From Pseudomonadota bacterium (lineage in GTDB: Bacteria > Pseudomonadota > Alphaproteobacteria > Rhizobiales > Hyphomicrobiaceae): DNA of 64,000 bases. Location: the NCBI GenBank assembly GCA_018242215.1, contig JAFECG010000017.1, forward strand, positions 1 through 64,000, written 5' to 3'. The notes under the pieces were generated by a model. The model worked only from the letters and a program-made list of their open reading frames with translations, made no database searches and was not told the origin of the DNA. Positions 28,497 through 38,160 of the stretch are shown in pieces; the first letter of the stretch is position 1, and the number at the start of each line of letters is the position of its first letter. The position numbers and the translations under genes are program-made.

Positions 28497-28903
28497 GTCG
28501 AAAGCGCCAATGCGCGTTCGAAGAACGACAAATAGTCCGGCAAAGCCAAATCTTCCAACATTTGAGTTTCGGCAAGCGTGAACCAAGCAAGCCGCGTGTG
28601 CTCGTGGTCCCGAATTTCCGGCATTCCGCCATCCCAGCCCGAAACATGATAGAGATGATAGGTCGCTCCGCCTCGCGCGATTTCATTCGGATCGATCACT
28701 GAACCGAGGAATTCAAATCGGTTCGGCGCAATACCAATCTCTTCCCCGAGTTCGCGCACGAGAGCATCTTCGAATGTTTCGCCCGGCTCGACCATGCCAC
28801 CGGGCAAGTCCCATTTGCACGGCAGAATTTTCTTGTGCGGTGCGCGCAATCCCAGTAGCACCCGGGCTCCGACAACCAAAATACCGCAAGCGTAATGCCT
28901 CAT
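28493..28903 (-). CDS. Nudix hydrolase
   Basis: A 136-residue Nudix protein with an intact Nudix box, GGMVEPGETFEDALVRELGE followed by EIGI, near residues 35-58. It should hydrolyse a nucleoside diphosphate linked to another group; substrate unknown. It overlaps the convergent PIMT-esterase gene by four bases at the 3' end. Confidence 0.88.
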   Translation of the reverse strand: MRHYACGILVVGARVLLGLRAPHKKILPCKWDLPGGMVEPGETFEDALVRELGEEIGIAPNRFEFLGSVIDPNEIARGGATYHLYHVSGWDGGMPEIRDHEHTRLAWFTLAETQMLEDLALPDYLSFFERALALST

Positions 28904-28942
28904 GAGATTTGCGCGCTCACGCTACCCGGCCGGGTTGCCTGA

Positions 28943-29878
28943 TCATGGTAGTGCGTCCGCGAATTCCGGCAAAACTTCGAACAAGTCAGCAACGAGGCCG
29001 TAGTCCGCGACTTGGAAAATAGGCGCGTCCGGATCCTTATTGATGGCAACGATGATTTTCGAATCCTTCATTCCCGCCAGATGCTGGATGGCCCCGGAAA
29101 TGCCGCACGCAATGTAGAGATCCGGCGCGACGATCTTGCCGGTTTGTCCGACTTGCCAGTCGTTCGGAGCATAGCCGGAATCCACGGCAGCGCGGGAAGC
29201 GCCGACTGCGGCACCGAGTTTTTCCGCTACCGGAAGAATGACATCCTTGAACTTCTCGGCCGATCCGAGCGCTCGTCCCCCCGAGACAACGATTTTTGCA
29301 GCGGTCAAATCCGGTCTGCCGATGTTCGTCGCAAGCGCGGCACTGACAAATGTAGAAAGTCCAGGATCGGCAGGGGCGGCCACGATTTCGACAGGAGCGC
29401 TATTCGTGAATTCTGCGGCAGGAAATGACGCAGCCCGAACGGTAAGGACACGCTTTGCATCGCGCGTCTGAACCGTCTGTATGGCATTCCCCGCGTAGAT
29501 GGGCCGCTTGAAAGTATCGGACGAAACGACTTCTATAATCTCTGAAACCTGCGCCACGTCGAGAAGTGCGGCGACGCGCGGCATTACGCTTTTGGCCGTT
29601 GCCGTTGCGGGGGCGATGATGGTGTCATAGTTGCCGGCAAGCGAGATCATCAGCACGGCGAGTGGCTCCGAAAGCTGATTTTTCAATGACGGATCGTCCG
29701 CCATAAGAACTTTGGCTACGCCCGCCAGCTTCGCGGCTGCTCCTGCGATGCCGGATACGCCTCCGCCGGCGACCAGGACATGTATATCGCCGCCGATTTT
29801 TTGAGCTGCGCTGGTGGCCCTCGCGGTTTGCTCAGAAAGAGCGACGCCATCGTGTTCAGCCAGGAGGAGAATGGCCAT
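28943..29878 (-). CDS. etfA: Electron transfer flavoprotein alpha subunit
   Basis: EtfA, 311 residues, holds the FAD of the ETF heterodimer and passes electrons from flavoprotein dehydrogenases to ETF:quinone oxidoreductase. The C-terminal signature is visible: [20 protein letters not shown], then [20 protein letters not shown]. It follows etfB by 18 bases, at the end of the nine-gene kinase/demethylase/transporter run, whose two demethylases are ETF-linked types. No ETF-quinone oxidoreductase gene is in the window. Confidence 0.95.
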   Translation of the reverse strand: MAILLLAEHDGVALSEQTARATSAAQKIGGDIHVLVAGGGVSGIAGAAAKLAGVAKVLMADDPSLKNQLSEPLAVLMISLAGNYDTIIAPATATAKSVMPRVAALLDVAQVSEIIEVVSSDTFKRPIYAGNAIQTVQTRDAKRVLTVRAASFPAAEFTNSAPVEIVAAPADPGLSTFVSAALATNIGRPDLTAAKIVVSGGRALGSAEKFKDVILPVAEKLGAAVGASRAAVDSGYAPNDWQVGQTGKIVAPDLYIACGISGAIQHLAGMKDSKIIVAINKDPDAPIFQVADYGLVADLFEVLPEFADALP

Positions 29879-29896
29879 TTCGTTGCTCCTTCGATT

Positions 29897-30646
29897 TCAT
29901 ATAACGCGCGCTTCGGACTTGAGCTTGTCCAATAGCTCCACCGTTGATTGAACTCTAACCCCCGCTTTCCGGCTCTCCGGCTCTTCGGTTTTCAGAATTG
30001 TCAGTCGGGGGCTGATATCGATGCCGAACTCGGCAGACGTCTTTTTTTCGATCGGCTTCTTTTTCGCCTTCATGATGCTCGGAAGGGAGGCATATCTTGG
30101 CTCATTGAGCCGAAGATCTGAGGTGACGACCGCAGGAAGGCGCAGTTCGACCGTTTGCAAGCCGCCATCGACTTCGCGCGTAATTTTCGCTCTGTCAGCC
30201 TCAACCTCGATTTTGGAGGCGAAGGTCGCTTGCGCCCAGCCGAGGAGCGCAGAAAGCATCTGACCCGTCTGATTGCAATCGTCGTCGATGGCCTGCTTTC
30301 CAACGATGATGAGATCTGGCTTCTCGGTCGACGCTATTCCTTTCAAAATCTTCGCGACTGCAAGCGGCTCGAGCTGTTCTTCGGTTTCGATGAGGATCGC
30401 GCGATCGGCACCCATCGCCAGAGCGGACCGCAATGTTTCCTCCGACTTTCCCGGTCCAATCGAAACCACGACGACCTCTTTAGCTTTGCCCGCCTCTTTA
30501 AATCGGATGGCTTCCTCGACGGAAATCTCATCAAAGGGATTCATGGTCATTTTGACGTTGGCGAGATCGACTCCGGAATGGTCGGGCTTCACGCGAATTT
30601 TGACGTTCGCATCGACAACCCTTTTGACCGGCACGAGAATTTTCAT
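29897..30646 (-). CDS. etfB: Electron transfer flavoprotein beta subunit
   Basis: EtfB, 249 residues from [19 protein letters not shown] at 30646; a frame open to 30703 would overlap the kinase gene. The family patterns [16 protein letters not shown] and [20 protein letters not shown] are present. The start lies 7 bases after the stop of the kinase gene, so ETF is probably co-transcribed with the kinase/demethylase/transporter genes. Confidence 0.95.
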   Translation of the reverse strand: MKILVPVKRVVDANVKIRVKPDHSGVDLANVKMTMNPFDEISVEEAIRFKEAGKAKEVVVVSIGPGKSEETLRSALAMGADRAILIETEEQLEPLAVAKILKGIASTEKPDLIIVGKQAIDDDCNQTGQMLSALLGWAQATFASKIEVEADRAKITREVDGGLQTVELRLPAVVTSDLRLNEPRYASLPSIMKAKKKPIEKKTSAEFGIDISPRLTILKTEEPESRKAGVRVQSTVELLDKLKSEARVI

Positions 30647-30653
30647 GACGCGT

Positions 30654-31610
30654 TCAATCCCCTTTGCGCACGACTTCGACGAGGTCGCGAAAATTGCCAG
30701 CATTCATGATCTTCTGACAGCGCGTGAAGCGATCCATGGCGTAATCCCAATAGCTCGCGAAGTGATAGGCGGGCCTTGGGTTCTTGTTGGCCTCCTGCAG
30801 CAGGCCCCAGAGCGTCCAAAGCAGAAATACCATCGACTTCTGAAGAACGATGCGGCCGTACTCGCTTTGCTTTGGGGGGCGCCTAAGATAGGCTTCGAGC
30901 AGTAAGCGGTCTTGTTCCTCTGAAAAGTTTGTTTCGACGGCGAGGTCTGCAAGATCCCAGAATGGATCGTTGTTGCCACCAAATTCCCAATCGAGGATGT
31001 ACATCCGATCGCCCGCGTCGACGAGGTTCTCCGGAGCGGGGTCATTGTGGCAGGCGACAAGCTCTCCGCATGATGCAGCGAGTGCTTCGCGAATTCCGTC
31101 AGCTTCCTTCTGAACGCGGTCATATCCCTCCGGCAGGCGTGCGTCCTTGCTTTTGAGGATGTCGATATATTCTTGCGCAATGACCTTTTCGTCGAACCGA
31201 TTGAGAAATTTCTCACCGCTAGTGTGGAGTTTGTGGAAGCTCAATGCAGCCCGCTTTATCGCGCCCGGGTCTTGGAATAGGTCCGAGTTCATTGTCTTTC
31301 CGTTGTCAATGAACTTCGTCACCTGCACCCCGCTTTTGAGGTCATAGTAGATACGAGGTGCATTGACGCCGAGATCGGATGTGATGCGACCGGCTAGTTC
31401 GTCGCCGGTCCGGTCCATGTATTCGTCTGTACCCTCGCCAGGAATGCGCACTACATAGGAATTCCCGTTGATCGTTACGCGATAATTTCGGTTGGTCATT
31501 CCGCCGAGCGAAGAGATCTGCACGTCGTCAGGTTTGACGTTGCCGTTTGCTATGACGGACGCAGCGATTGTCCGCGCGCGCTGCTGCCTTTCGGCTTCCT
31601 GGGCATCCAT
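30654..31610 (-). CDS. Choline kinase/aminoglycoside phosphotransferase-like kinase (copy 1)
   Basis: A 318-residue APH/ChoK-family kinase. Catalytic loop [17 protein letters not shown] and the metal-binding [17 protein letters not shown] are intact, as is the N-terminal [10 protein letters not shown]. The family phosphorylates small-molecule hydroxyl groups such as choline, ethanolamine, hydroxylysine or drugs. The spacing (15 bases after a demethylase, 7 before etfB) puts it in a catabolic operon, so a resistance role is unlikely. A second, diverged copy lies at the other end of the same run. Confidence 0.85.
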   Translation of the reverse strand: MDAQEAERQQRARTIAASVIANGNVKPDDVQISSLGGMTNRNYRVTINGNSYVVRIPGEGTDEYMDRTGDELAGRITSDLGVNAPRIYYDLKSGVQVTKFIDNGKTMNSDLFQDPGAIKRAALSFHKLHTSGEKFLNRFDEKVIAQEYIDILKSKDARLPEGYDRVQKEADGIREALAASCGELVACHNDPAPENLVDAGDRMYILDWEFGGNNDPFWDLADLAVETNFSEEQDRLLLEAYLRRPPKQSEYGRIVLQKSMVFLLWTLWGLLQEANKNPRPAYHFASYWDYAMDRFTRCQKIMNAGNFRDLVEVVRKGD

Positions 31611-31625
31611 TCTTCTTCTCCCGTC

Positions 31626-34043
31626 TTAAGCTGAAAAGCGTTGCCCGGCAGGGTCGTAGAGCGCCGCTTTAGCCCGCGTAGCGCTCACCTTCTCGCCGTA
31701 CACTTCTATTTCGTAGTTGTCGTGGATTGCGTCTGCAGCCGCGATATAACTGTAGACTATCGGGGCCCCTATCGTGTGGCCATAATCGGCGCTGGTCGTG
31801 ACTCCAAGCACCTTGCCCTCGCGAAGAACGGCCTCGCCTCCGTTGACAGGAACCTTGCGATCCAATTTGAAAACGCAGAGTCGGCGGTCCGGTCCGTCAG
31901 CAGAAATTTTCTCCAGGGCCGCACGTCCGATAAAGTCACTCTTGTCCTTCGCTATGACCCAATCGAGCCCGGAGTGATATGGCGAATAATCGGGAGACAG
32001 ATCCGTCGCCCAAATCGAGTAGCCCTTTTCGATACGCAGGCTGTTCAGTGCCCGATATCCGAAATCAGAAATGCCGAATTCTGCACCGGCCTCCTTCAGG
32101 ACCTTGTAGACATGGACAGCATATTCAGTCGGGATATGGAGTTCATAGCCAAGCTCACCGGTAAAGGAGACACGCATCGCCATCACCGGCGCTGCAACCA
32201 CAGTCAGCTGCTTCATGTGCGCGTAAGGCAAATCGGCGGCGGAAACGCTCTCTTCTGACGCCTTTGCCAAAACGTCCCGAGACTTCGGCCCGCAAAGATT
32301 GATGACAGCGTATGCCGAGGTCATATTGACGGTCTGCACGGAGCCATCGGTCGGCAGATGACGATGGATCCAACCGAAGTCATGGTCTCCGTATGCCGTT
32401 CCAGTGATCACATAGAAACGGTCCTCATCTAGACGGGTTAGCGTAATATCCGCCTCGACGCCGCCGCGTTCGTTGCAAAGCTGCGTGTAGATGACGCTGC
32501 CAACGGGACGGTCGACATTCGCCACGGCCAACTTCTGCAGGGAGGAAAGCGCGTTCGGGCCGGACATCTCCATCTTCGCGAAAGATGACAGGTCAATCAT
32601 CCCCACATTTTCGCGAACCTGCCGGTGTTCGTTCGCGACGTGCTCGAACCAGTTGGGCCAGTCGAAGGAAGGCTTGTCGACAGGCTCTACTCCGGGAGGC
32701 GCAAACCAGTTCGGACGCTCCCACCCCGCGCGCGAACCGAAGACCGCGCCCTGCTCTTTCAGCGGGAAATAGAGTGGCGAACAGCGAATGTTACGGACCG
32801 ATTCGTGCTCCTCGACCGGCCACTTCATCGCATAGTGCTTGGCGTAAATCTCGATGGCGCGGTCGTACATGAAGTACTTGGTGTTGTGGTGGAAATTGAA
32901 ACGTCGGACATCGAGTGGCCAAAGATTGTTCGTCGGCCGGCCTTCAAGAATCCATTCCGCCATGGCCAGCCCCGCGCCGCCGGCCGCTGCGATTCCATAT
33001 ATGAAGCCGCAGGATACAAAGACATTATCGAGTTCACCCACACGCCCCATGACGAAGTCGCCGTCGGCAGAAATGGGAATGGCCCCGTTGATCATCGAGC
33101 GGACGCCGACAGTCCCGACAACCGGTGTACGCTTGGCGGCATTGATGGCGAGTTGTTCGAATCTTTCGTAGTTCTCCTGAATGAGCTGCTGATCCCAGCC
33201 CGCCGGAATGCCATCCCGGGCGAATGCCACGGTGTTCGGCTCGTATCCGCCGACGACGATCCCGCGCACCTCCGGCTTCCAATAAAGGAGCAAATCGGGG
33301 TCGCGAACCGTCGGCATGCCCTTGGGTAAATCAGGGATAGGATCGGTAATGAGATACTGGTGCTCAACAGCGAAAGCCGGCACACGTGTGCCCATCATCT
33401 TGCCGACTTCGTGCCCCCACATTCCGCTCGCATTGACCACAGTGTCGGCGCGAATGGGCCCGAGGGAGGTTTGTACCTCCACGATTCGCCGGCCTTCCGC
33501 CTTGAAGCCCGTAACTTGACAGCTCTGAACGAACTTGACGCCGCGTTTGCGGGCGCCGGCTGCGAGCGCCTGGCAAAGGCTCGCCGGATCGATGTAGCCG
33601 TCGGATGCAATGTACGTCGCCCCTTCGACGCCATCGAGCGTCATGATTGGGAAGAGGTCTTGCGCTTCCTTGGGCGAAAGGAGATGCATTTCGAGGCCGA
33701 AGGATTTTGCCGTCGTCGCCGAGCGGCGAAATTCCTTCATGCGATCTTTAGACGACGCGATGCGGAGACTGCCGACTTTTTTCCAGTCGATGGGCTGTCC
33801 GGTGTCTTCCTCAAGCACATCATAAAGCTCGATGCTCTTCTGCAGCATCCGTGTGACATTGCGGGATGGACGGAGCTGTCCGACCACGCCTGCCGCGTGC
33901 CATGTCGCACCATGGGTAAGTTGGAATTGCTCCAGCACGACGATGTCCGTCTTGCCGGCTTTCGCCAGATGGTAGGCGATGCTGCAGCCGATGGCGCCAC
34001 CACCGATAATTACGATCTCTGCCGAACTTGGCACCATGCTCAA
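31626..34043 (-). CDS. FAD/GcvT-type dimethylglycine/sarcosine dehydrogenase-like protein (copy 1)
   Basis: An 805-residue two-part enzyme. Residues 1-about 425 form a DAO-type FAD domain (VIIGGGAIGCSIAYHLAKAG) with THGATWHAAG, where His49 corresponds to the residue that binds FAD covalently in dimethylglycine dehydrogenase. Residues about 430-800 form a GcvT-like folate domain (GELGYELHIPTEYAVHVYKV). Family members remove N-methyl groups, pass the carbon to tetrahydrofolate and give electrons to ETF. The exact substrate cannot be told. It lies between a tandem betaine-type permease and a kinase. Confidence 0.88.
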   Translation of the reverse strand: MSMVPSSAEIVIIGGGAIGCSIAYHLAKAGKTDIVVLEQFQLTHGATWHAAGVVGQLRPSRNVTRMLQKSIELYDVLEEDTGQPIDWKKVGSLRIASSKDRMKEFRRSATTAKSFGLEMHLLSPKEAQDLFPIMTLDGVEGATYIASDGYIDPASLCQALAAGARKRGVKFVQSCQVTGFKAEGRRIVEVQTSLGPIRADTVVNASGMWGHEVGKMMGTRVPAFAVEHQYLITDPIPDLPKGMPTVRDPDLLLYWKPEVRGIVVGGYEPNTVAFARDGIPAGWDQQLIQENYERFEQLAINAAKRTPVVGTVGVRSMINGAIPISADGDFVMGRVGELDNVFVSCGFIYGIAAAGGAGLAMAEWILEGRPTNNLWPLDVRRFNFHHNTKYFMYDRAIEIYAKHYAMKWPVEEHESVRNIRCSPLYFPLKEQGAVFGSRAGWERPNWFAPPGVEPVDKPSFDWPNWFEHVANEHRQVRENVGMIDLSSFAKMEMSGPNALSSLQKLAVANVDRPVGSVIYTQLCNERGGVEADITLTRLDEDRFYVITGTAYGDHDFGWIHRHLPTDGSVQTVNMTSAYAVINLCGPKSRDVLAKASEESVSAADLPYAHMKQLTVVAAPVMAMRVSFTGELGYELHIPTEYAVHVYKVLKEAGAEFGISDFGYRALNSLRIEKGYSIWATDLSPDYSPYHSGLDWVIAKDKSDFIGRAALEKISADGPDRRLCVFKLDRKVPVNGGEAVLREGKVLGVTTSADYGHTIGAPIVYSYIAAADAIHDNYEIEVYGEKVSATRAKAALYDPAGQRFSA

Positions 34044-34062
34044 GAATTCTCCTGGTTTGCTT

Positions 34063-36039
34063 TCATGCTGCTGCTAGTTCGCCGTGGACGAACGATTGAC
34101 TGCTTTTTCTATGCTGCAATCGCGCGACGCCGGCCTGAAAGAGGCGATCAATCAATATTCCAAGGAGCGCGAGACAGAGCCCGGCGACGAGGCCACGTCC
34201 CGGGTTGGCAGCCGTCAGCGCAATATAGACTTCTTGTCCGAGGTCGCGTGTGCCGACCAGCGCGGTGATCACGACCATTGCCAGTGCAAACAAGAGAGCC
34301 TGATTGATTCCGAGAAGGATCGACGGCAGCGCGACAGGGAAACGGATAAAGAAATCCATCTGCGCGCCTGAGCAGCCCATGGATTTTCCGGCCTCGACGA
34401 GATCAGCCGGTACGGTACGCAAAGCCGTCATCGTGAATTTGATGATGGGTGTTATTGCAAACGCCACGATCGCGAGCAGGGCCGCGAAGTCGCCGACGCG
34501 AAACAGCATCACGACGGGGATGAGATAGACGAAACTCGGCAGCGTCTGCAGCACTTCGATGGCAACCGTCGTGGCCCGATAAAGCGGATCGAACCGAGCT
34601 GCGAGAACGGCAATGGGGATACCGATTACAACCGAAATCACAGTCGCCGACAGGCAAAGATAGATAGTGATCATGGCCTTGTCCCAGAGACCTGTCACAA
34701 GGCAGAACGCAAAGACAAATGCGCTCAGAAAGGCCATTCGAGCGCCGCCGACGAAATAGGCGAAAACTGTAACCACGCCCGACACGAAAAGCCAAGGTGC
34801 GCTTGTTAGGGCAACTTTGATCGGGGTCATGAAATGGGTCAGCACAAAAATCCGGAACGCTTCTATGGCGTCGAAATAGTTGATGTTGATCCAGCTCACC
34901 GCGTCGTTCAGCGTGGCGCCGGTTGAAAGCCGAAGCGCTTTTGGAAACTCGCGAAGCCAGTCGAATTGTGTTCCGAGGAGTGTGGCGACGATCAAGAACG
35001 CGAGCGGGACGCCAAACATCGCAGCGAGCGTCTTCGACGACGCAGCCCCCGGCTTGGCTGCGTTCGCCAATGCAACGCCTTGTCGATCCAGCATCACCGC
35101 AAGAAGAACGATAGCAACTCCAGATTCGAACCCACGGTCTATGTCGAGCTGCCGCAGAGCACGGAGAACATCGAAGCCCAGGCCTCCCGCGCCGATCATC
35201 GATGCAACAATGACCATGTTGAGCGTCATCATCACGGTCTGATTGAGCCCGACGAGCAGACTGGGAAGCGACGATGGTAGTAGAATCCGCCAGATCGTCT
35301 GGCGCTCTGTACAACCAACCATCTTACCGAGCTCGCGGATTTCCATCGGCGTTTGGTTCAACGCCAGGGTGGTGACGCGTGCCATCGGCGGCGTGGCGAA
35401 GATAACCGTTGCGATCATGGCTGCGACAGGCCCGAAGCCGAACAGAAGAAGAGTTGGAATGAGGTAAGCGAACGCCGGAACAGTCTGCATGATGTCGAGA
35501 CCGGGCGTCAGAACCCACTGATTGAGTTTGGGGCGAGAGTAAGCAAAGACGCCGATCAGCAGACCGCATGCTACGGCCACGGGCACACATACAAGGACGG
35601 ATGCCAGCGTTAGCATAGCCGCATGCCATTGCCAGAAAAGGACGATATAGGCGGAGCAGGCCGCCTGCAGAAGCGCAAGCCGCGTTCCGCCGACGCGATA
35701 GCCGATCCACACAAATGTCGCGCATACACCGGCCCAAGACAGCGGCGGGATCGTGACTGTCTCGGAGCCAAGCGGAATCTCGAATCCCTTTGCCAAAAGT
35801 CCAATGGCAAAATCGAGAGGCATTTGGAGGATATGCGCAATGCCGCGCGTAATGAATGAAATTTGTGCGACCAGAAATTTAAGCCACATCGTCAAAAGCT
35901 GATCGAGCGGCCATTTCCAGGACAATGGATACTTTGCAGCGATCGGAAGACTCCATGACACGCATGCGAGCGCGACAACGATCGCTGCCGAAATTCCGAA
36001 ACGTTGCTCGAAGGAAAAGGAAGTTCGGTCGCGCGTCAT
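34063..36039 (-). CDS. Glycine betaine/proline-type ABC permease, tandem ProW fusion
   Basis: A 658-residue membrane protein containing two ProW-like permease domains in one chain. Domain 1 has LIPTLLLFGFGPVAAMIATV and the ATPase-contacting EIRELGKMVGCTERQTIWRI; domain 2 has YLIPVVMLFRVGDFAALLAI and LVEAGKSMGCSGAQMDFFIR. Usual ProW proteins carry one such domain and dimerise. Its start overlaps the stop of the ATPase gene by four bases (36036-36039). Confidence 0.9.
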   Translation of the reverse strand: MTRDRTSFSFEQRFGISAAIVVALACVSWSLPIAAKYPLSWKWPLDQLLTMWLKFLVAQISFITRGIAHILQMPLDFAIGLLAKGFEIPLGSETVTIPPLSWAGVCATFVWIGYRVGGTRLALLQAACSAYIVLFWQWHAAMLTLASVLVCVPVAVACGLLIGVFAYSRPKLNQWVLTPGLDIMQTVPAFAYLIPTLLLFGFGPVAAMIATVIFATPPMARVTTLALNQTPMEIRELGKMVGCTERQTIWRILLPSSLPSLLVGLNQTVMMTLNMVIVASMIGAGGLGFDVLRALRQLDIDRGFESGVAIVLLAVMLDRQGVALANAAKPGAASSKTLAAMFGVPLAFLIVATLLGTQFDWLREFPKALRLSTGATLNDAVSWININYFDAIEAFRIFVLTHFMTPIKVALTSAPWLFVSGVVTVFAYFVGGARMAFLSAFVFAFCLVTGLWDKAMITIYLCLSATVISVVIGIPIAVLAARFDPLYRATTVAIEVLQTLPSFVYLIPVVMLFRVGDFAALLAIVAFAITPIIKFTMTALRTVPADLVEAGKSMGCSGAQMDFFIRFPVALPSILLGINQALLFALAMVVITALVGTRDLGQEVYIALTAANPGRGLVAGLCLALLGILIDRLFQAGVARLQHRKSSQSFVHGELAAA

Positions 36040-37097
36040 ACGTTAAACCCCGCGAGCCGGACAGCCGACACCATGCGCAAGACGGCTCCGGCATCGATCT
36101 CGCCTTTCAGGGCGCCTCCATCGAGAACTCCGACAGCGCCCTTCGCAGAAGCAATCGCTTCGGCGACATCGGCAACCTTGCTCTGCGCATCGACCGTGAA
36201 AGAATAGGAATGTGCCGTTGCCGGCGCCGCGATGCGCCCACATGTGATGACACGGGTCCGGTCGACGCCCGCCACGAACGAGCCCACGTAATCGTCCGCG
36301 GGCTCGGCGACGATTTCTTCGGGCGTACCTGACTGCACGACTTTGCCGTCCTTCATGATGACGATCCGGTCTCCGATCCGGACAGCTTCATTGAAATCGT
36401 GAGTCACAAAAATCATCGTCTTATGCAGACGAGACTGCAGCCGGATCAATTCGCCCTGCAACTCCCGACGGATCAGCGGATCGAGCGCCGAGAACGGCTC
36501 GTCGAGCAACAGAAATTCCGGATCACCCGTAAGCGCCCGCGCAAGTCCGACGCGCTGTTGTTGGCCCCCTGACAACTGGTGGGGCAGACGCTTCGACATT
36601 CCGGAAAGGCCGACGAGTGCCGTCAATTCCGAAACAGTGCTTTCTATTTTCCCACCGCTTTCGCCCCGAATGCGAAGCGGAAGACCAATATTTTCGGCGA
36701 CGGTGAGATGGGGAAGTAATGCAAAGTTCTGAAAGACCATCGCCATTTTGTGCCGGCGAATTTCCATGAGATCTTTCGCCGACAATGACATCATATTGAC
36801 GCCGTCGAGAAGAACCTCTCCGAAAGTCGGCTCGACGAGACGGGTCAGGCAACGAAGGAGGGTGGACTTTCCGGAGCCTGACAAGCCCATCACGACGAAG
36901 ATTTCACCCCGCCTGACGTTCAAACTGACGTCACGTAATGCGGTAAAGGTATGTGGATCGCGAGACGCCGCGAGGAGCTGCTCTTTTCCGGTTAGCCGGT
37001 CCGGGTGCGGGCCATAGAGTTTCCAGATATTCAGGCAACTCAGCTTGACCGAATTCTCGGATGTATTTCGGAGATCTTTTTTCATTTCCGAGACCAT
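36036..37097 (-). CDS. Glycine betaine/proline-type ABC ATPase (ProV-like)
   Basis: ATPase of a quaternary-amine importer. Walker A GLSGSGKST, signature LSGGQQQRVGLARAL and Walker B FLLLDEPFSALDP are intact. The C-terminus keeps about 85 residues beyond the ATPase core, where ProV proteins carry a regulatory CBS region, but the match is weak. Starts at 37097 (MVSEMKK) and 37085 are both possible; the frame stays open to 37211, but that part overlaps proX. About 353 residues. Confidence 0.9.
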   Translation of the reverse strand: MVSEMKKDLRNTSENSVKLSCLNIWKLYGPHPDRLTGKEQLLAASRDPHTFTALRDVSLNVRRGEIFVVMGLSGSGKSTLLRCLTRLVEPTFGEVLLDGVNMMSLSAKDLMEIRRHKMAMVFQNFALLPHLTVAENIGLPLRIRGESGGKIESTVSELTALVGLSGMSKRLPHQLSGGQQQRVGLARALTGDPEFLLLDEPFSALDPLIRRELQGELIRLQSRLHKTMIFVTHDFNEAVRIGDRIVIMKDGKVVQSGTPEEIVAEPADDYVGSFVAGVDRTRVITCGRIAAPATAHSYSFTVDAQSKVADVAEAIASAKGAVGVLDGGALKGEIDAGAVLRMVSAVRLAGFNV

Positions 37098-37165
37098 AAG
37101 GTGATCCGTGATCCGGCTGCGGGGGAATGCGGACGGCTGCGGAGCAGCCATCCGCGCCACCACCA

Positions 37166-38101
37166 TTATTGGAACCAAGCTTTCCAGCGCGCTTCGTTCT
37201 CGTCGAGCCACTTGGTCGTGACGTCTTCGACGCTTTGCTTGTCGCGATCCACTTTGTAGATCAGCGCGTTCATCTCATCGGTCGTAATCGAAAATTTCTG
37301 GATGGCGTCATGCGCCTTGGGCCATTTAGTTTTTACGCCCGACCATGCGGCTTTCCAGATCGGCCCGTGAGGTTTTCCGCAGTCGTACTTCTTTTCGGCA
37401 TAGCATTCCGGCGTGTAGGGAGGAAATTCGACCCACTCGCCCTTATAGACGGAGGGAGCCCAGTGTGGCGCATAAATCCAAAGCAGGATGGGCGCCTTGC
37501 GCTTGTAAGCGGACTCGAGTTCCGCAAACAGCGCTGCGTCGGTTCCCGCATGGACGACTTCGAAGTCTAGACCGAGCGCCTGCACGCGTTCATCATCAAA
37601 TCCGCCCCATGTCACGGGACCGCCGAGATAGCGGCCTTTAGGCGCCGTATCGGGCGTAGAAAAAGCCTTGACGCAATCGGGTTGTTTCAAGGCTTTCCAG
37701 TCGGGCAATCCGGGGCACTTCTCTTTCATGTATTCCGGAAACCACCATTCCTCGCGAGCCTTCATACCTGTCTCGCCAAGGTTTTCGACGGAGCCGGTCT
37801 TTAGTGCATTATCGAAGACTTGCTTTTGGGTCGTTGCCCAAACTTCCATGACGACGTCGAGGTCACCGGTTTCAAGCCCTTGGAACTCAGCCATCGCGTC
37901 CGCTTGAACGTAATCGATTTTATAGCCTTGCCGTTTTAGCGCTTCCCCCATGATACGAGAGCTAAGAAGCTCTCCGGTCCAATCGTTCAAGACGAACTTG
38001 ATCGGATCTGTCGAGTCAGCTGCCTGGGCACTTCCGGTCAGAGAGGAAGTAAGCATCGCGGCGCCCGCGGCCAGGGCGATAGGCCAATTCAGTCTTCCCA
38101 T
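37166..38101 (-). CDS. Periplasmic glycine betaine/proline-type binding protein (ProX-like)
   Basis: A 311-residue OpuAC-type solute-binding protein. The start at 38101 follows AAGGGGA and gives a clear signal peptide ending near SAQA. The mature protein is Trp-rich (NDWTGELLSSRIMGEAL, EVWATTQKQ, LLWIYAPHWAPS), in line with the aromatic cages that hold quaternary ammonium groups. The ligand could be betaine, choline, carnitine or a related compound. First of the three transporter genes. Confidence 0.88.
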   Translation of the reverse strand: MGRLNWPIALAAGAAMLTSSLTGSAQAADSTDPIKFVLNDWTGELLSSRIMGEALKRQGYKIDYVQADAMAEFQGLETGDLDVVMEVWATTQKQVFDNALKTGSVENLGETGMKAREEWWFPEYMKEKCPGLPDWKALKQPDCVKAFSTPDTAPKGRYLGGPVTWGGFDDERVQALGLDFEVVHAGTDAALFAELESAYKRKAPILLWIYAPHWAPSVYKGEWVEFPPYTPECYAEKKYDCGKPHGPIWKAAWSGVKTKWPKAHDAIQKFSITTDEMNALIYKVDRDKQSVEDVTTKWLDENEARWKAWFQ

Positions 38102-38160
38102 TTCAGTCCCCTTCTCACAGGTGCTGGCAGTTACCAAAGGCTACGAGACCTCACGACCGG

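Noticed and set aside
30654-31610. Aminoglycoside resistance gene
   Set aside because: The kinase fold is shared with resistance enzymes, but tight linkage to ETF, demethylase and betaine transport genes points to catabolism.
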